A stretch of 64,000 bases of DNA from Malachius bipustulatus (GCA_910589415.1 OU342639.1:10486268-10550267), one strand, 5' to 3'; shown: positions 47,201 to 61,133, counted from the first letter of the stretch. The notes: generated from the sequence alone by a model not told the origin. A program made the numbers and translations.

Positions 47201-48489
47201 CGTTACTGTAACTATTAATTAACATTTGTTGAGCCAAGTTGAAAAAAGTACGTACCTATGCATTCGTTCTTCGGACGTGTAAATATTTCTAAAAACAACT
47301 ACAAAGTAGTGTGCGAATCTTCAAGATTTTCCAATTAATTTATCCAATTTAATTTTGTCATCTATTCCCCTCTCTGAATGGTCAGGTTAAAGCAACCAAA
47401 TATGGAAATCTCCCCTCAATGCTTTCTCTGTAGCCTTTCTATTTTTATGATGTTTCCAAGCTTCTTTAGGCTCCTCTACTTATCAGTCAGTTCCTAGACA
47501 CGGTTATTTAGGTCACTGGCAAATCCTAAAAAGGTAACACTTCCTTCCCAGAGCGCACCTGGCCTTACATGGGGATCTCGGGAGCGGTAAAAGATACGAA
47601 TTTCCCCCCACTTTCCTCTTCATCCTCTTCTATTAACGTCACAGTTCGATCTAAAACGGGGACGGTCCAATAGGTGAGCGGAAAATTAAAGAAAGATGGG
47701 AGGATATGAAAAACAAAAGAAAGACAGAGAGTTTTCGCATACTTTGGAGGGTCTGGATCCCCTACTGGTGGAAGAGCAATCAAAATCCATCATTTGGTCC
47801 ACAGAACCGATGACTCGTAGTAAAATAAAAAATTTGTAGTTGCTGATTCTGCTCCCTACCTCCAACTCCTCCCAAGAGTTTACTGGAGAATTTATGTTTT
47901 GCTTCAATAAATAAAAATCCAGATAAAGGATCTGGCAATCATGCTGGTCAAGATCAAATCTGTCTGCTTTTAAAAAAATAAACTCAATTTTTAAGTATAA
48001 ACAACATTATTTTATTGAATGGATCAGTGCACCACCACCCATTCAAAAACTTGAGATCCAAGACTTGAACTGGGCCCATAACCTATGGGGAGAGTGTATT
48101 TACAGGGATTTAAATTAAACCACTATATTGATTTTTTGCTTTGACAACTTCTTAAGTAGTTAGTCTCGTTAGTCTCATCCAGACCTTATCGAGAATTAAG
48201 AATTAACCGTGAATCGTGCCTCTATGTAGATTTATGCTGCAACGTTAGTTAAATAATTCCGCTGCAACCTTAACAGCTGTAAAAATTCGTTGTGAAAATT
48301 GAAAATTTTTGAAAACTAATTTTTATTTTTTCAAATGAAAGTCATGGTTGACTTTGACATCATTGGAAAGACAAACTTTCCCATTACAGCGAAATACAGG
48401 GTCCCCCCATTATCGATTATTTTGAAAATTAACTGAATGAGATAGAAAATGTTGCGAAGGCGATAGGCACACCAGCTTCAATGTTGGTA

Positions 48490-48725
48490 TACAGCGTGGG
48501 CCAAAAATAAGAGCAATTCTTTTATGTTGAATCGGGCAAAAATTAATCAGTGGGAATGGTTTTCATTAAAGTTGAAGTTTGTAACTAGTAAGTTATGAGT
48601 TATAAACAAATGAAAAAGGCGATTTTCGATTTTCAAAGCAACTTACATTGAAAACGGCTCAAATTATAGTGGTTTCCTATCATATGTAGCTGAAAATTTA
48701 ATACAGGGTGATGAAAAATATCGGG
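48490..48725 (+). repeat. TIR-type repeat remnant related to that at 52.8 kb
   Basis: Starts at TATACAGCGTGGGCCAAAAA and ends near ATACAGGGTGATGAAAAATA. Internal blocks (GTTATGAGTTATAAACAAAT, GAAAACGGCTCAAATTATAG) recur in the same order at 52830-52915. It is non-coding. Confidence 0.5.
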
Positions 48726-51121
48726 TTTTACCACATAAAAAGTTAAGATAGGGTTGTTTTTTTCATTTATTTATCATTTTCTTAGCCATCTTTAACATTT
48801 TTACTATTTTAGTATTTTTTTTGTATGGTTCTTTCGAGCTTTTTTTCAAAAAGCAATTGTTAGGAGACCGTGGCAATAACCGACATATAGGAAACGAGAA
48901 TCATAACTCTTCAATGATCAAGCCGCAGCAGAAATGGTAAGGGACGATTAAGTGACGTCGCGCTCGCGCAACTTGTGCAATCGTGTGAAGTACCGATGTT
49001 TTTCGTGTTTAGTTGATGTGAAGCTGTCAAGGTGTTCGAGTCGAATAATAAATAATATTGATTTCTCTCCCGATTTTTATTGTATGATTAATAGTATATT
49101 ACATTACTAGTGTGGAAAGTGACACTTTCCACGCCAGTTATCTACACTATTTTTCCTACGACCACAGATTAATGCACAATTTTAATTGTATAATGGAGTT
49201 TGCAACAAATAGGGAGATTTCTCTTTATTATTTTTTGAATTTTTTGTAAATTTTGTATATCTAGGATAACTACAAGACTAGCACCAATATAAATATGTGT
49301 GTGCTTTAATGGAAACAATGGGAACAAACCGCCTAACCTAAGGGGTATAATAAACGAACTTATTGACATTTATACTTGATATACACTCTCGTGTGATATT
49401 TTACTTTTCAATTCTAGAGTGATATTTGTCATTTTCGCAGAAGGTCGTTGGAAAAATAAATAATAATAATACAAATTATTAAATCGACTCAATTGTCTTT
49501 CTAATGATGTCAAAGCCAACTATGGCTTTCATTTAATAAATATAATTTCACATCGTAGCTCGAATTTTAATTTTTTTGTTCAAAAATTGTTACGCCACTG
49601 CATTGCATGCCTTTTTCCTTTTAAAAAGTGTGAAGAATGTTCAAATTATTCCCTTCTAATTCAGTAGGTAAATGAGAGCTTTTTGTAAATAACTTGAAAG
49701 CAATTTTCACCATTAACGTTTTCTCAAATTCTTCACAAGAAATTTAGATACTATTGTACATAATTATCGAAAAACTGACAAATAAAAAAAAACTGACCTC
49801 CTTTGATAGAGAAGTGTCGATCGAGTGGTTTCTGTGTTACTGATGATAGCCACCTCGCTTCTTCCGGGTGTTCGTGTAACGACCATGTACATACATACAT
49901 TGTTGCGTTAGCAATTTCCTGGTCGTGTCATGAGAGATTTCATATACCGAATTAACAAAACCAGTATGTATGTGTGTATATATCTCATCTGTTTTGAAAC
50001 TAACCCCACTATTAACCCGGCAAGTAATACGATCGCTACTGTATTAAGTAAGAACTTCCCATGTTTTGTTGGTTTACTTATTTACTTGAGAGCTGTGTAT
50101 TTTTATGTCCTAGGTTAAAAGCGTTAATAGACCCTAGAGTCGAGATCTGTTCCAGCGCATTCGGGCTAAAGTTAAATCCACCACTAATTAATGCTCCTTG
50201 TTCGATATTTTAGAAGCCCTATTATTGCAGTTAGAAGGCTAATTTCATTCATGGTTTTACATGTTTTCTGAGTTTAGTTAATGGAAAATTACATTGTTTG
50301 CTTTAATTGCAGTGATCACATTATAGAGCATGTTCACACATACCCTTTGATTCAATTAACCAAAATGAGCAAACAAGAAAAGTGCATAAAATTTCGTATC
50401 TCATTATTCACTTCTAACAGCTCTTCAAGTGTCCCAAGTCTAATTGACGTATCTTCTCAATTAGAAGGTCTTGTTTTAGGAAACGACCACAAATCAACGT
50501 ACATTGTTGTTTAATGGTTTCGAAACGATTAAAACCTAATGAATGCACGATAAAATTCGGAGACTTCAAAAAAGTCCGGCTGGTTACCCATTCAACACTT
50601 TTTGATTCTTTTATGACAGTTTTATAGCGATTCCATTTGTTTTTCCCAGCGTGTTCTAGGTACCTATACCTACTTGGTCTTCATTTATTTTAGTTTTCAC
50701 GTTTCAAGTTTATGGATCCACTTTTTTATTGCCCTGGCTTTAAATTCTATTTCAGTCTATCGAGATATTCCTTCATGTGGTAAAATTTTTCAGTAATTTT
50801 GAGATGATCGTCATAACTGAGTCGAAATAAAAAAAAATCGTAGAAATTTAGGTAGGTAGGAGGAAACGAATAAATTTTTATTTATAATTAACAACCATAT
50901 TAGAAAGAAGATTATGAAAATTGGAACTGTTTCCTTCAAAATCGTGCAACTAATCGAGGTAGGGGTTAAAGGATTTAAATAATTTTACGAGGAAATGAGC
51001 ATTATTACAGGAGACACGGCCATGCATATTTAATAAACATAAACACCAACCCCAAGACCATCCTGCAGGTAGGAGATATTATGGAAGGGTACCTACAAAC
51101 TATTTACGAAGCACAGTGTCA

Positions 51122-51284
51122 GTGGTACTGGTACTGGTGCTGGTGATGGTGCTCTAGTGCTAGTGCTAGTGCACTATCTCCGTCCCCGTATGAATAATAA
51201 TATGTTATGTGTGTAATAAATAACATCATAAGAACCAGCACCGGCACTGGATGGATGTTATGGTGATGGTGATGGTGATGTTGC
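51122..51284 (+). repeat. Clustered CTGGTG/CTAGTG/GGTGAT microsatellites
   Basis: GTGGTACTGGTACTGGTGCT then a CTAGTGCTAGTGCTAGTGC tract, followed at 51233-51284 by ACCAGCACCGGCACTGG and GGTGATGGTGATGGTGATG. All are variants of one 6-base theme on alternating strands. Frames rich in His or Ser across this area come from the repeat. Confidence 0.85.
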
Positions 51285-52699
51285 AGCAGCCAGTAGCCGA
51301 GACTAGGGAGTAATGTGCACCTGCGTGATGCAACCAAGCATCCTGCACATCGCAGCTGTATCCGGTTAAGATGTACACTGAACACCTTTGCCTTGTCTTC
51401 TTGCCTTTGGTTTCGTATAATAATAATAGCGGTTTGGTTCTCTGCGCCCGAGACCTCTGCCTTCTATCATCTGTACCCACCAGGACCGGATCCAGGAGAT
51501 TCGGAAGAAGCGGAAGAAGCTTCCTGCAACCTGGCCAGGTGAGGGTCTCAGGTCTCGACACTTGACACTCGCTCTTTTGGTTTTGTCGATTGTTTGTATT
51601 TGTTTGCAAGTGTTTGTATAGAACTGCTGCGGTTAGTGCTTCCTTCCTTTATTTTATTTTCCTCTTCAAATGTTTGTCTTCAATAAAATAAAATAAAAAT
51701 TCTGGTGGGAACCGATTTCTGAATTCATCTTGTTTAAATGAAGGTCTGCGCTATGATTAGATTAAAAGTTGAGCTTCAATTACTCGCATTTCAAGTTCTA
51801 TTTCAATCAATTTAACTAGGAGATTCATTTTTTTATTTTCAGCGACTCCTGGTAGGTAGGTAGGCACTTCGGTAATTTTAATTTCGATTAGAAAGGAAAC
51901 TCCCAAGTTGAAGTTTAATCAAGTTTCCGTTATTCCATTAAACTTCATTAAATCTAATAATAGACACTAGATTTGAGTCTGAATCCGGGACTGTCAGACT
52001 TGTTCTCCGCGTCTGTCTTACCAGTGCCAGTGCCATCAGTGAATCTCGGGCTTAATTAAAAATGTAATCAGCTAAAATAAAGTATATCCCTCAAACACAT
52101 GATCCGTATGATAGGTACGTGAAACCGTCGTTTTACCTGTTCGAACAGGTGATCGACCAAATATACAGATCATATCTCATTAGACGATTTTCCCAGAGTC
52201 ACACTGGCACAAAAAACGTCTAATCGAGCACGGCGATCTGCTTGCTTTCGAAATGGAATTTGAATATATCGTTATTTCTCTCTTATTAGAAATACTCGAT
52301 AAGTAATGTGTGTAATTTTATCTTCACCTCACCTATCTTGAGACAGTTTCGGTGTAATTCGGACTGTTGAATAAGTTAATTTAATCGAGAGTGAAAAACC
52401 ATTTTATCACATAAAAAGTAAATTTACTTCGGTTCCGTCAAGAAGAGCATACCTGATGATGGTAATGATCCGTTTGGTGTTGGTGTTGGCGTTGGTGACT
52501 CTTCTTGTTAACATTAACAATTCATATAACTTTCATTAACTATGCAGTACCTAAAAGCTCAAAAATTACCCAATCTTGCTGTGCAAACTCCCAATTAGCT
52601 ATATGTCAAACTTTGACAGACGATTACATTATTTTTAAGAAAAAAATGTTATAGGAAGAGTATCCCAGCTCATTCGAAGCGGTCTCTGCAGGCCAAACG

Positions 52700-53107
52700 A
52701 TGGACTTTTTCAAAACACTTTTTGAAAATTCAAGTACAGAATCACAATGGCCATAATTTAAAATTATTTTGGAGTATACAGGATGTCACGTATGAGAGTG
52801 GCTTTTACAGTTGGTGTTTAAATTGAGAAGGTTGTGAGTTATAAACAAGTGAAAATCGTAATTTTTGAAGTTCAAGGCCCTGTACCTACAACGAAAACGG
52901 CTGAAGATAGAGAAAAACGGCTTACACGTTCCTATTTTAACTTTTCATGTACTATGCTATGATGCAGATGAAATATTTATACAGGATGATAAAAAATCTG
53001 AAAAAATCGGAGATTTCTCAACGCCTCGCCAAATCAAAATAACAATAATCAGCTGTCATAATTGTGTCAAAGTCTGGTATAAGGGTTATTATGAATCACC
53101 CTGTATA
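52700..53107 (+). mobile_element. TIR-type element with flanking repeat copy C
   Basis: The flank CACAATGGCCATAATTTAAA (from 52743) is the third copy of the block seen at 12820 and 14107. The element proper starts TATACAGGATGTCACG (52775) and ends GAATCACCCTGTATA (53107), about 10 to 12 inverted bases. The interior resembles 48490-48725. The 89-codon frame at 52865-53134 lies inside and is not protein-like. Confidence 0.5.
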
Positions 53108-54120
53108 TTCCATCAAATTGAATACAAATTATAATTGACGCTTTGATCCAAACAAGTACAATTATTGTCTCTCCTAAATTATTTTAGAGAATGTCAAAAT
53201 TAAAACGTTTCGGAATTTTCAAACCGTTCAACCATTTTTGAAAATTTCAGAACACTTTTTGATATTTTTGTTAATTTCAGGATTCGAAATCTTCGAATCT
53301 TTCAAAATTACTTTTAGGTCACTATTTTCAAACATCACTTACGGTGGAATTTTTTGAAAAATGGCCAACATTTGCCTGATATAAATTAAAGTGTCGCGAC
53401 AGTAACGTGTCAAAAATTAGACGAGATATGTATAATGTACATTACATACATGACTTTAATGTAAAGTCAGAATTGGATGACCAATCAAGCCATTTAATGA
53501 AAATTGTATGTTACGGTTTAAAATTAGAAAGCTGCTACCGACTTTTGTCACATCCTGTAGGTGTAACTGGAAGAGTAAAAACATTTTAGGTAAATTGGTC
53601 AAAATTGATTATGGCTGCGTTCTAAATTATTGTAACTAGTCCAATTATTACAACTTGGAAAACATAATCGGCGCTTTATTCAGCAGTTAAACCCGGGAGG
53701 CAAAATTTTGTGGTATAATAATATAAATTATTGTAAATAAAGTAACATAACGTGACAGCAATAATAAAAGAAGCTTAAGGGTGTATTATAAGTCAGCTTA
53801 ATATATAGCTTAAGTCTTTTTTTTCTTATGATTTTATTTAAGGGGTGATTAAACAACGCATTTAAAGAAAGGTTTTAATGCGAAAAAAGTTCACATCATA
53901 TGGAAACATTTTTTGTTTTTAATTTCTTTGATTTTTTTTTTTTTTCTAAATCTGTGCTTTGAAAAGATTAAAGTAGAGTAGAGTATTATACACTTTTAGA
54001 AATTGGATATAGGTATCTACCATTCACTTTGTCTTCCTGCCTCATATTTGCCTGAAAATTTTGTATTTCTAAAATGAAAAATCTTCTCCAAAGCTAAAAC
54101 TAACACCATGAATTTGGATG

Positions 54121-54650
54121 CTCAATCTTTTAAAAACCACAAATTAATTACAAAAAAAATAAAAGCAATTTTTTTCACACATTGTGACAATTTTTTCTCA
54201 AAATTACAAAAAAAACCCTGATATTTTGAAAATTAAAAGTGTTTTGAGGAAAATTTGGATAAGGACTAAAAATTTACTGGAATGAATTTGGTAGATAAGT
54301 GATCAAAATGTGGTCACTTTGGAAACATCAAATTCGTTTCTCATGCACATTTACCTCAAAACACTTAATTTCTAAAATGAAAGTAAATTTTCATAAAACT
54401 TTGATCTAGTATGCGCGACATCCTTCAATAATGGTCCATTAATATTCTTGCTGTGACCTTAATAATTGAAGAGTTATTTATTATTTTTGTTTCCTGTGTC
54501 GGTTGCCACCGTCTCCTAAACACTAGTAGACTCAATCTTTTAAAAAACGCAAATTTGTGACAAATATAAACTTTTTTTTCACTTATTCACTCAAAATTAC
54601 ATGAAAACATAATATTTTGAAAATTAATAGTGTTTTGAGTTTATTATTTT
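54121..54650 (+). repeat. Two-copy direct repeat, spacing 410 bp
   Basis: CTCAATCTTTTAAAAACCAC … TATTTTGAAAATTAAAAGTG at 54121-54245 is repeated at 54531-54645 as CTCAATCTTTTAAAAAACGC … TATTTTGAAAATTAATAGTG. Both copies run into GTTTTGAG. Confidence 0.75.
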
Positions 54651-55332
54651 ATACAAGTGGCAAAAAAGTGGTCACTAGGAATTTCTTTTTTCAAATATTT
54701 ATTTGACACTTTTGTTGATGTATTTCAGCGTTATTGACTTTCTACTTATTGACTTCTTTGACTTCCTCATCTCAATACAACCCTAAGTGATTTTTATTGC
54801 GATACACCCTGTATATATACATATATTTCACAAAGGAGAAAATAGAATGGAACGTTTGACTTATTAGTTATATAGAAAGTAACTAGACATGTTGTACATC
54901 ATCGTAACGTTGGTATTGAAGAGAAGACGAGTCGAGGAAGATTTCGATTCGATTCGACGGCCGAAGGGGGAAAAGTGAAGGAGGAAGTCATTTTATAACG
55001 TCGTCGTAATGTTCACTTATTGAAATCATAGTGTTCCTCCGAACGGCAGCGTTACCTTCTGTTAGCTTTCGTTTCAACAGGTTTAAATAGCGGATTAAAA
55101 AGCTGAGGTAACGGAAGAAGCTACACGTTGTACGATATACGATATACGATACGTAAATACCTACATAACATATAATAGATTTTTATGCCTAAGACTTTGA
55201 ATTATTAATTTAAATGCGAAAGTTCTTCTTATCGCAGATTGATGTGCATAAATTATCCATGTAAAGCGTACAATCAAGCACACATTTACTTTTACATAAA
55301 TGTTACTTTAATTCATGTATTTGCACACGTAC

Positions 55333-55360
55333 CTTCACTTCACTTCACTTCACTTCACTC
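55333..55360 (+). repeat. (TTCAC)n microsatellite
   Basis: Five uninterrupted TTCAC pentamers followed by CTCACCCC. Confidence 0.9.
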
Positions 55361-55657
55361 ACCCCCACTTGATTTATCTTCGTCACACTTACAGCGTTTT
55401 TTATTTTTTTAAACTCGCCTAAATCAACAAAATTTTCAGCTTATAATAATTAACCAACAATCTAATTTAGAAAAAAAAAACTTGATGTATTTAAAGTACC
55501 TACTTACATGAATAATTAAGGTTTCAGTTAGTTAATTACCCTTAGACAAGATGCAAATTCTGCAACGAGACTGGGATTACTATAAGTAAATGTTTTGATT
55601 ATCTGATCTCATCAACTTTATTTTTTGCAAGAAATAATTTTTGACCATTTCTTTCAG

Positions 55658-55903
55658 TACTGGTGAGCCGATTGTCGCGGCAGAGGTGGTTGGACGTGTC
55701 GGACGATTGGACTCAAGATTCCCACACCACGAAGTATTCATCGTTGAAATTCGAATACCGTGTTACATGTGATGCAAACTATTATGGAAAAGGCTGCAAG
55801 TTCTTTTGCCGGCCGCGAAATGACACTTTTGGCCACTTCAGCTGTTCCCCAACCGGTGAAAGGGTCTGTCTTAGCGGGTGGACGGGAGATTATTGCACAA
55901 AAG
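55658..55903 (+). CDS. Dl: Delta, coding exon 4: DSL domain
   Basis: The acceptor ATTTCTTTCAG precedes TACTGGTG; its first two bases complete Val136. The exon encodes residues 137-217 and ends ACAAAAG/GTAAGT at phase 1. After the linker LVSRLSRQRWLDVSDDW comes YSSLKFEYRVTCDANYYGKG and then CKFFCRPRNDTFGHF, the hallmark of the DSL domain. All six DSL cysteines are present (173, 182, 186, 198, 206, 215), ending in LSGWTGDYC. In Notch ligands this domain binds Notch EGF repeat 11 and is essential for signalling. A GTG inside the linker (55663) is not a start codon. The frame stops soon after the donor, as expected for an intron. Confidence 0.97.
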
Positions 55904-58900
55904 GTAAGTTCGAGTTTTGTTCAGACCTTCCGAATTAAATCAATATTTTACCTCTTGCTTTGAAAAGATTGAGTGGAACATGAAAATACTTGTTCTAAAA
56001 ATAAAACAACATCGCAATATGAACGAAACTCAGGAGGTTTCCCGATCGTTAGCATCTTGGCATCGACGGGGGCTACCGAAAAGCAAAGAATCGTGAGTTT
56101 TCTTCAGATAATTCCAGATAACTGGCGAGCGAAACTTACATATTATCAAGTTCAAGGGCGTAGAGCGCAACTTTCTGTAGTTTGGATCTTGCATGGTCAA
56201 GTTTCGCAAATCCCTACCTCGACTGACATCTGCTCCATTATCGACTAGTGTCAGTTATGGTATTGAAAAAGACGTTGCCGCCAATTTTTTGATGGAACGG
56301 TTTCAAATACTCATCAAAGATTACTTAGTTGGGTTTTCTTGAAAAATATTCCAGCCAAAACTATCATGTTTGGTCTTAATCTTACATGTGGCATCAATTC
56401 TATGAAATTAGACTTTTTGTTCTTGCATGACTCTTTTTACCTCAATCCAGCCTCAAGTTGATTTTGTTCAAATTTAAATGTCAAAAGTGGTCACGAAAAA
56501 AGCCATGAAATGCGTTAGAATTTTTTTTTTTTGTTGAAACCTAAAATAAATTTGGGTGCATATAATTTTGTTTTTTCTATTAGCAATAACCATAACCAAG
56601 ACGATGTTGTTACGTAAAGATATTTTAGATTCATATTTATTTACCCACATTGCACACATGCTTTGATGGCATTAATCTCTTGCATAGTTGCCAAATTGTA
56701 CAGTCTGTCTCTATTTATAAATCGGCACATCTTTTCTCACCTTGACCTCTTCATTCTTCAACATTGATTGCCAACTGTTCCAGTTTATACTGTCCCTCTT
56801 TTGTTATAATTTATCGTTAATTCTATTCTTCATTAAAAATTCAATTGTCGTGATCTATAAGTAAGTAATTAAAGGTTCATTGACTGTTTTTCATTTCAGT
56901 CAGGTATTATTGACCTAAAATAAATTTGCTACCACCCGCATAGATTTTGTCAGCAGGACAAAAATATAGCTTGTTGCTTTGCTTTCATTAGCCAAATTAC
57001 TATGTGAAGCAACTACTTCAAGGATGTGACATAGAAAATAATTCCCGATAAACCTTGTCTGTGGTAATCCAAATTCTTGAATACAAATAGAACGCTTTTT
57101 TGGCAAGGTATTTCAAAATAAAAAATCTATACCAGGAAAAACAATATCTACCTATGTCCTATGTGTCGTTTGTCGTTTGTCATCTGGCATGCGGCCATTC
57201 GATTCGAACAATTATTGGAAATGTAGTAGGTATCTAAAATTTTACGTGACGTTTTTGAATTCTTTTTGAATTATTTTAAATTTTATTATTGGAAGTCACA
57301 ATTCAGAGAATTTTATGATTTTTTTTGCAAGTTAAATTCACACATACATATAGGTATAGGTGCATGAATCCACAAAAACAAGATGTTAGCCAATTAAATT
57401 TTCCCGACAAATAAATTTAAAAATGTGTGTTTTTGCTCGGAGGTCTGTATGTTCGAAACGTCAAAATACCTATTATGTCCACGCACTGGATTTTTTAATT
57501 TATACGTCTGCATAGGTGTGGATACTATATTATGTGGAGTGCTGCGGATTCTCTTTTATCTTTCCATGATGTTTTATTTGGGATGTTAAATGGACATTCA
57601 GCTAGACCGGCAGCTTGTTTTATTGGCCATATTTCTTTTGCTTTTGCATACCATTTATATTTGTACCACTGGCCTGATGTCACTTCTACATAACGGCATG
57701 TCAAGGTCGCCGATTAAAGCTGAAATTAATGATTTAATATAAGCACGGGGGTCTTCTATTTCAGTTCGCATTAATAATTCTGTCAGATAGCGGTTGAAAT
57801 TGAAATGCCAAGTTTTAAAATACAATTATGTAGGTATACCGATGCATTATGGTGTTGGTTGTTTCTAAAACTCTAAAATGTTTACCATAAACGTGGGTTT
57901 CTTTTTCAAGGATCAGGAAACGGTTATTTTAGAAATATGTTGGTACATATGTATTATGATGGTTCATGAAATGCATTACAATAATAGCAGATACCGATAC
58001 TCTTTCTATAATTTAACCGTTAATTAACAAACTCTGTAGTATTTATTTCCCATTTTTAGGAAACTATACAATATTTTTAATGTCATGTCTTTTGTATACA
58101 TAGTATGATTCGGTTTTTATTACATCATTGTCTCTTTATTTGTTACTGAAAAAATGATGCAATCCGTCGAATTTGTAATTTCCCATCTGACCCGTGCTTA
58201 TATACCTACAGTGCGTGTATAAAGTTTGGAACGAAGTTCATAATTCCACCAGTATGGTGACGTTTTTATGGGCAGGTCGATTTTCGTTTTTTAAATGGCA
58301 TCTTGTAACATATTACTATGATTATTATGATGTCATCAATTTTTGAACAATCATTGATTTTTGACAATGACGTCATCAGTTTTTTGTACACGTCATCTTT
58401 TTTTTTCTTTCTCCAATAACGTCATAATTATTAAGGCTTTGATATTTGAACACCAAAAATTCACTTTCATTAGTTTCGAGTAAATCGCGAAAAACAGTCA
58501 CGTAAAATCCATAAACATTTTTTTTTTCTTATTGGTTGTTAGTATGGCTGATAGATTGGATGTGTATTTTTTGGGCCACATTTTTATCATGCATTTCTTC
58601 TAATTAATCAGCAATTATGTTGGATTTAGAAATTTTTGATTGGAAAGTAAAATTTTATTGGACTTTGTTAGGGAATGTCGCAATTTTTCTAGAATTTTTA
58701 CAGCCAATTAATTTTTCTATTTCGTTTATTTATAAATTTTTTACCGTTTGATTATGATTATGGAATTTATCAGCGTTTGTTTGAATAACCCCACTTTAAG
58801 CCTACTACATATGTGCTTTTTCGGGTTTTAATGAAATGTGCATGACTACAGGATCCGTAAAACTCACCCGAATCTACCAGAAATAATATTCAACGCAAAA

Positions 58901-61133
58901 ACACAAAAAAAAGTGGATTTATCGGTTATTGTACGTCTGCTCCACAATTGTTTTAAAATCGTCTAAAAAAAAGAATAAAAATTTTGGACGGTTTTTGGAC
59001 CATGACGTCATCGTTGTGGTCACAATGACGTCACCATCATTATCCTGAGAAGAAAGTTTCTTCCTAGTTGCACACTTACATGTGAAACTTTGAGAGAATA
59101 TTCTATACTTACATTAAGAGGACATATTTTGAAATGGTGTACATATGGTTGTCATTTAATAAAAAATATAATGACGTCATTATATAAAAAAAAAACTAAT
59201 ATGACACGTCATAAGATGTAATTTTTTTAAAACCATAGAAACTGCACGATTTTGTTCCAAACTTTATGCACACACTGTGCCAACACATCAAAAGCCCTGA
59301 TTTAAATAAAATAAAAGTAATGTGAGTCATCTCGAAAAGTACTGTAATAAATCTCTTTGATACACTATGTTGGCAGCAGGATGCAGGATCATACCAATCA
59401 TTCGATCCTCTATTTTAAACCCATTTTGAATTCTTCGCTTGAGAAAAACGGTTCGAGTATTTTCGTTTTTTGCTGGCTGTTTCTGAAAACGCAGTTATCC
59501 TTGCACACTGACGGAGTGACGGGGCATTGAAAAAGCCAAATCCCGAACGAATTTGCCGAATTTCAAGTCGATTAAAATATGTTATGGGTTAAAAACAAAA
59601 GGACGATTCCGCTTTAAAACGATAAAATATTTGATCGCGAAGAGTAAAAGAATCGCGCTTGGCATTCGCTTGTAACCCAACAACCGGAACTTTTCTCATG
59701 TCGGCGACATAGGTAGGTACCTGTGGAATTTTACAACCACTGAGATGCCAACCTTGAAATTGCTTTTATTCCACTATAGTCCCACGAAACTTTGTTTGTT
59801 TTTTGTTTTAACTCGACAGTGACTTAATGCAAAAATCTAAAGAGTTCCGAGTGCAGTGTTGTGGCAACTATCACCGACTACATTTAAATCGATTCGCATG
59901 CACTTTTCAATATAATCACTGCTTTATTATATTAATGGTAGAACATTAATTATTGCCCTGAATTCACTTCCGCGGTTGAATCGGCTGAACTAAAATTTCT
60001 TTTTCTCTATTTCAAAAAGTACCTGATACAAATAAAAGTAATAATAATTGTAAAATCACCTCATAATAATGAATATTTGATGAAAAAAAAATTAATGAAC
60101 AACGATAATGTAGACATACCAAACACTAAGACATAAGTCCTGCATAATTATTATGTTGTGTGTCTTAAGAAAATGAGGATTTATATTTATATTTATGGTT
60201 AACTTTAACTCTAACTCCACTACCATAACGATATAATATATCATCATTTGATATAATAATTACGTACTATTATCATTACTTTGTAGTTTCAACTGAAACA
60301 GCCTTATTATGTATGGTTAAATTATTCAATATCACTGGTCATAACTAATTGGAAACTTTATTATAAAAACGCACCACCACCTGTCATAATGTCGTTATAA
60401 TATCACGAAGTTAGTCTTCTAAAACGAGGTCTTATACTTTTATTACTTTTGTATGCAAGAATCGTTTCTTGGACAAAAAGTTTTTACCAAGACGTCCGGT
60501 GCAATTTTGACTAATCAAAATTAAGCGCACTTCCTCTAATTTACAACGTACCTACCTATACATATACATACACGCCAGTATAAACAATCAAGCCCTTTAG
60601 ATTCCTTTGCGCAAGATAATTTTTTATGTTTCATACACATGTAATGTAAGTAGTAGCTGTTTGGTATAAAATTCAAACATCTGCAAGCGATTATTTTTCC
60701 ATAAAGGGTGGATTTGGCCGAAGCAACGCGAATTATTGACCCTGTGGTCATATTTTTTATTTAAATAACAGTATATTATCTGATATAAATCCATTTTTAT
60801 CCCCTATGTGAGATATAATTAATTGCCGCTCTTTTCCCGTTGGGGCTTTTAGCCCTGGACTAAAGACAACCCTCCATGAATTTATCCCAGCGGGATTTAA
60901 TGTTTTATGCTTCTCATAGAACAGCTTGTGTTTTATTTGGTCTCCCGGTAGCGTTTAAATGATTTATTTTTTATGTATTTATTTATTACCTCCACATCTT
61001 TTTATTATCTCTAAAATATATCTTCCTGTTATTTTGCTTTTAATTCAGAATTTAGTCATATTGCAGTTATTTTAAAATACACTTTAGGTAATATTTTCAC
61101 ACATTATTAACTGAATGTAATTTTTTGTTACAG
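55904..61133 (+). other. Delta intron 4 (5230 bp)
   Basis: Donor GTAAGT, acceptor TTTTTTGTTACAG. Its main content is the 1.07-kb TIR element at 58208-59278. A 91-codon frame at 55973-56248 has no recognisable family. The remainder is AT-rich unique DNA, with a hairpin-capable GGGGCTTTTAGCCCTGG at about 60842. Confidence 0.8.
58208..59278. mobile_element. 1.07-kb non-autonomous TIR element carrying TGACGTCA sites
   Basis: Left end ACAGTGCGTGTATAAAGTTT (then GGAAC) and right end GTTCCAAACTTTATGCACAC (then ACTGT) are inverted over about 24 bases with few differences, a clear terminal inverted repeat. No transposase frame lies between them. The interior has four perfect TGACGTCA palindromes (58368-58375, 59003-59010, 59026-59033, 59172-59179) plus half sites such as ACGTCAT. 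TGACGTCA is the consensus of CREB/ATF-type bZIP factors; function here is unproven. Confidence 0.78.

Larger units (their letters stand above)
41653..55657 (+). other. Delta intron 3 (14005 bp)
   Basis: Donor GTGAGT, acceptor ATTTCTTTCAG. It holds two tRNA-derived SINE remnants, TIR-type repeats (48490-48720 and 52700-53107), a two-copy repeat (54121-54650), CACCAG-type tracts near 51122-51284, 52021-52034 and 52477-52497, and a TTCAC run. A frame at 43319-43702 encodes two CxxC pairs but is otherwise unlike any family I know, and I do not call it a gene. Confidence 0.8.

Noticed and set aside
55973..56248. 91-codon frame just after exon 4, as an alternative coding continuation of Delta
   Set aside because: It lacks the cysteine pattern of an EGF repeat, starts after a stop that follows the strong GTAAGT donor, and exon 5 at 61134 fits in phase and sequence.
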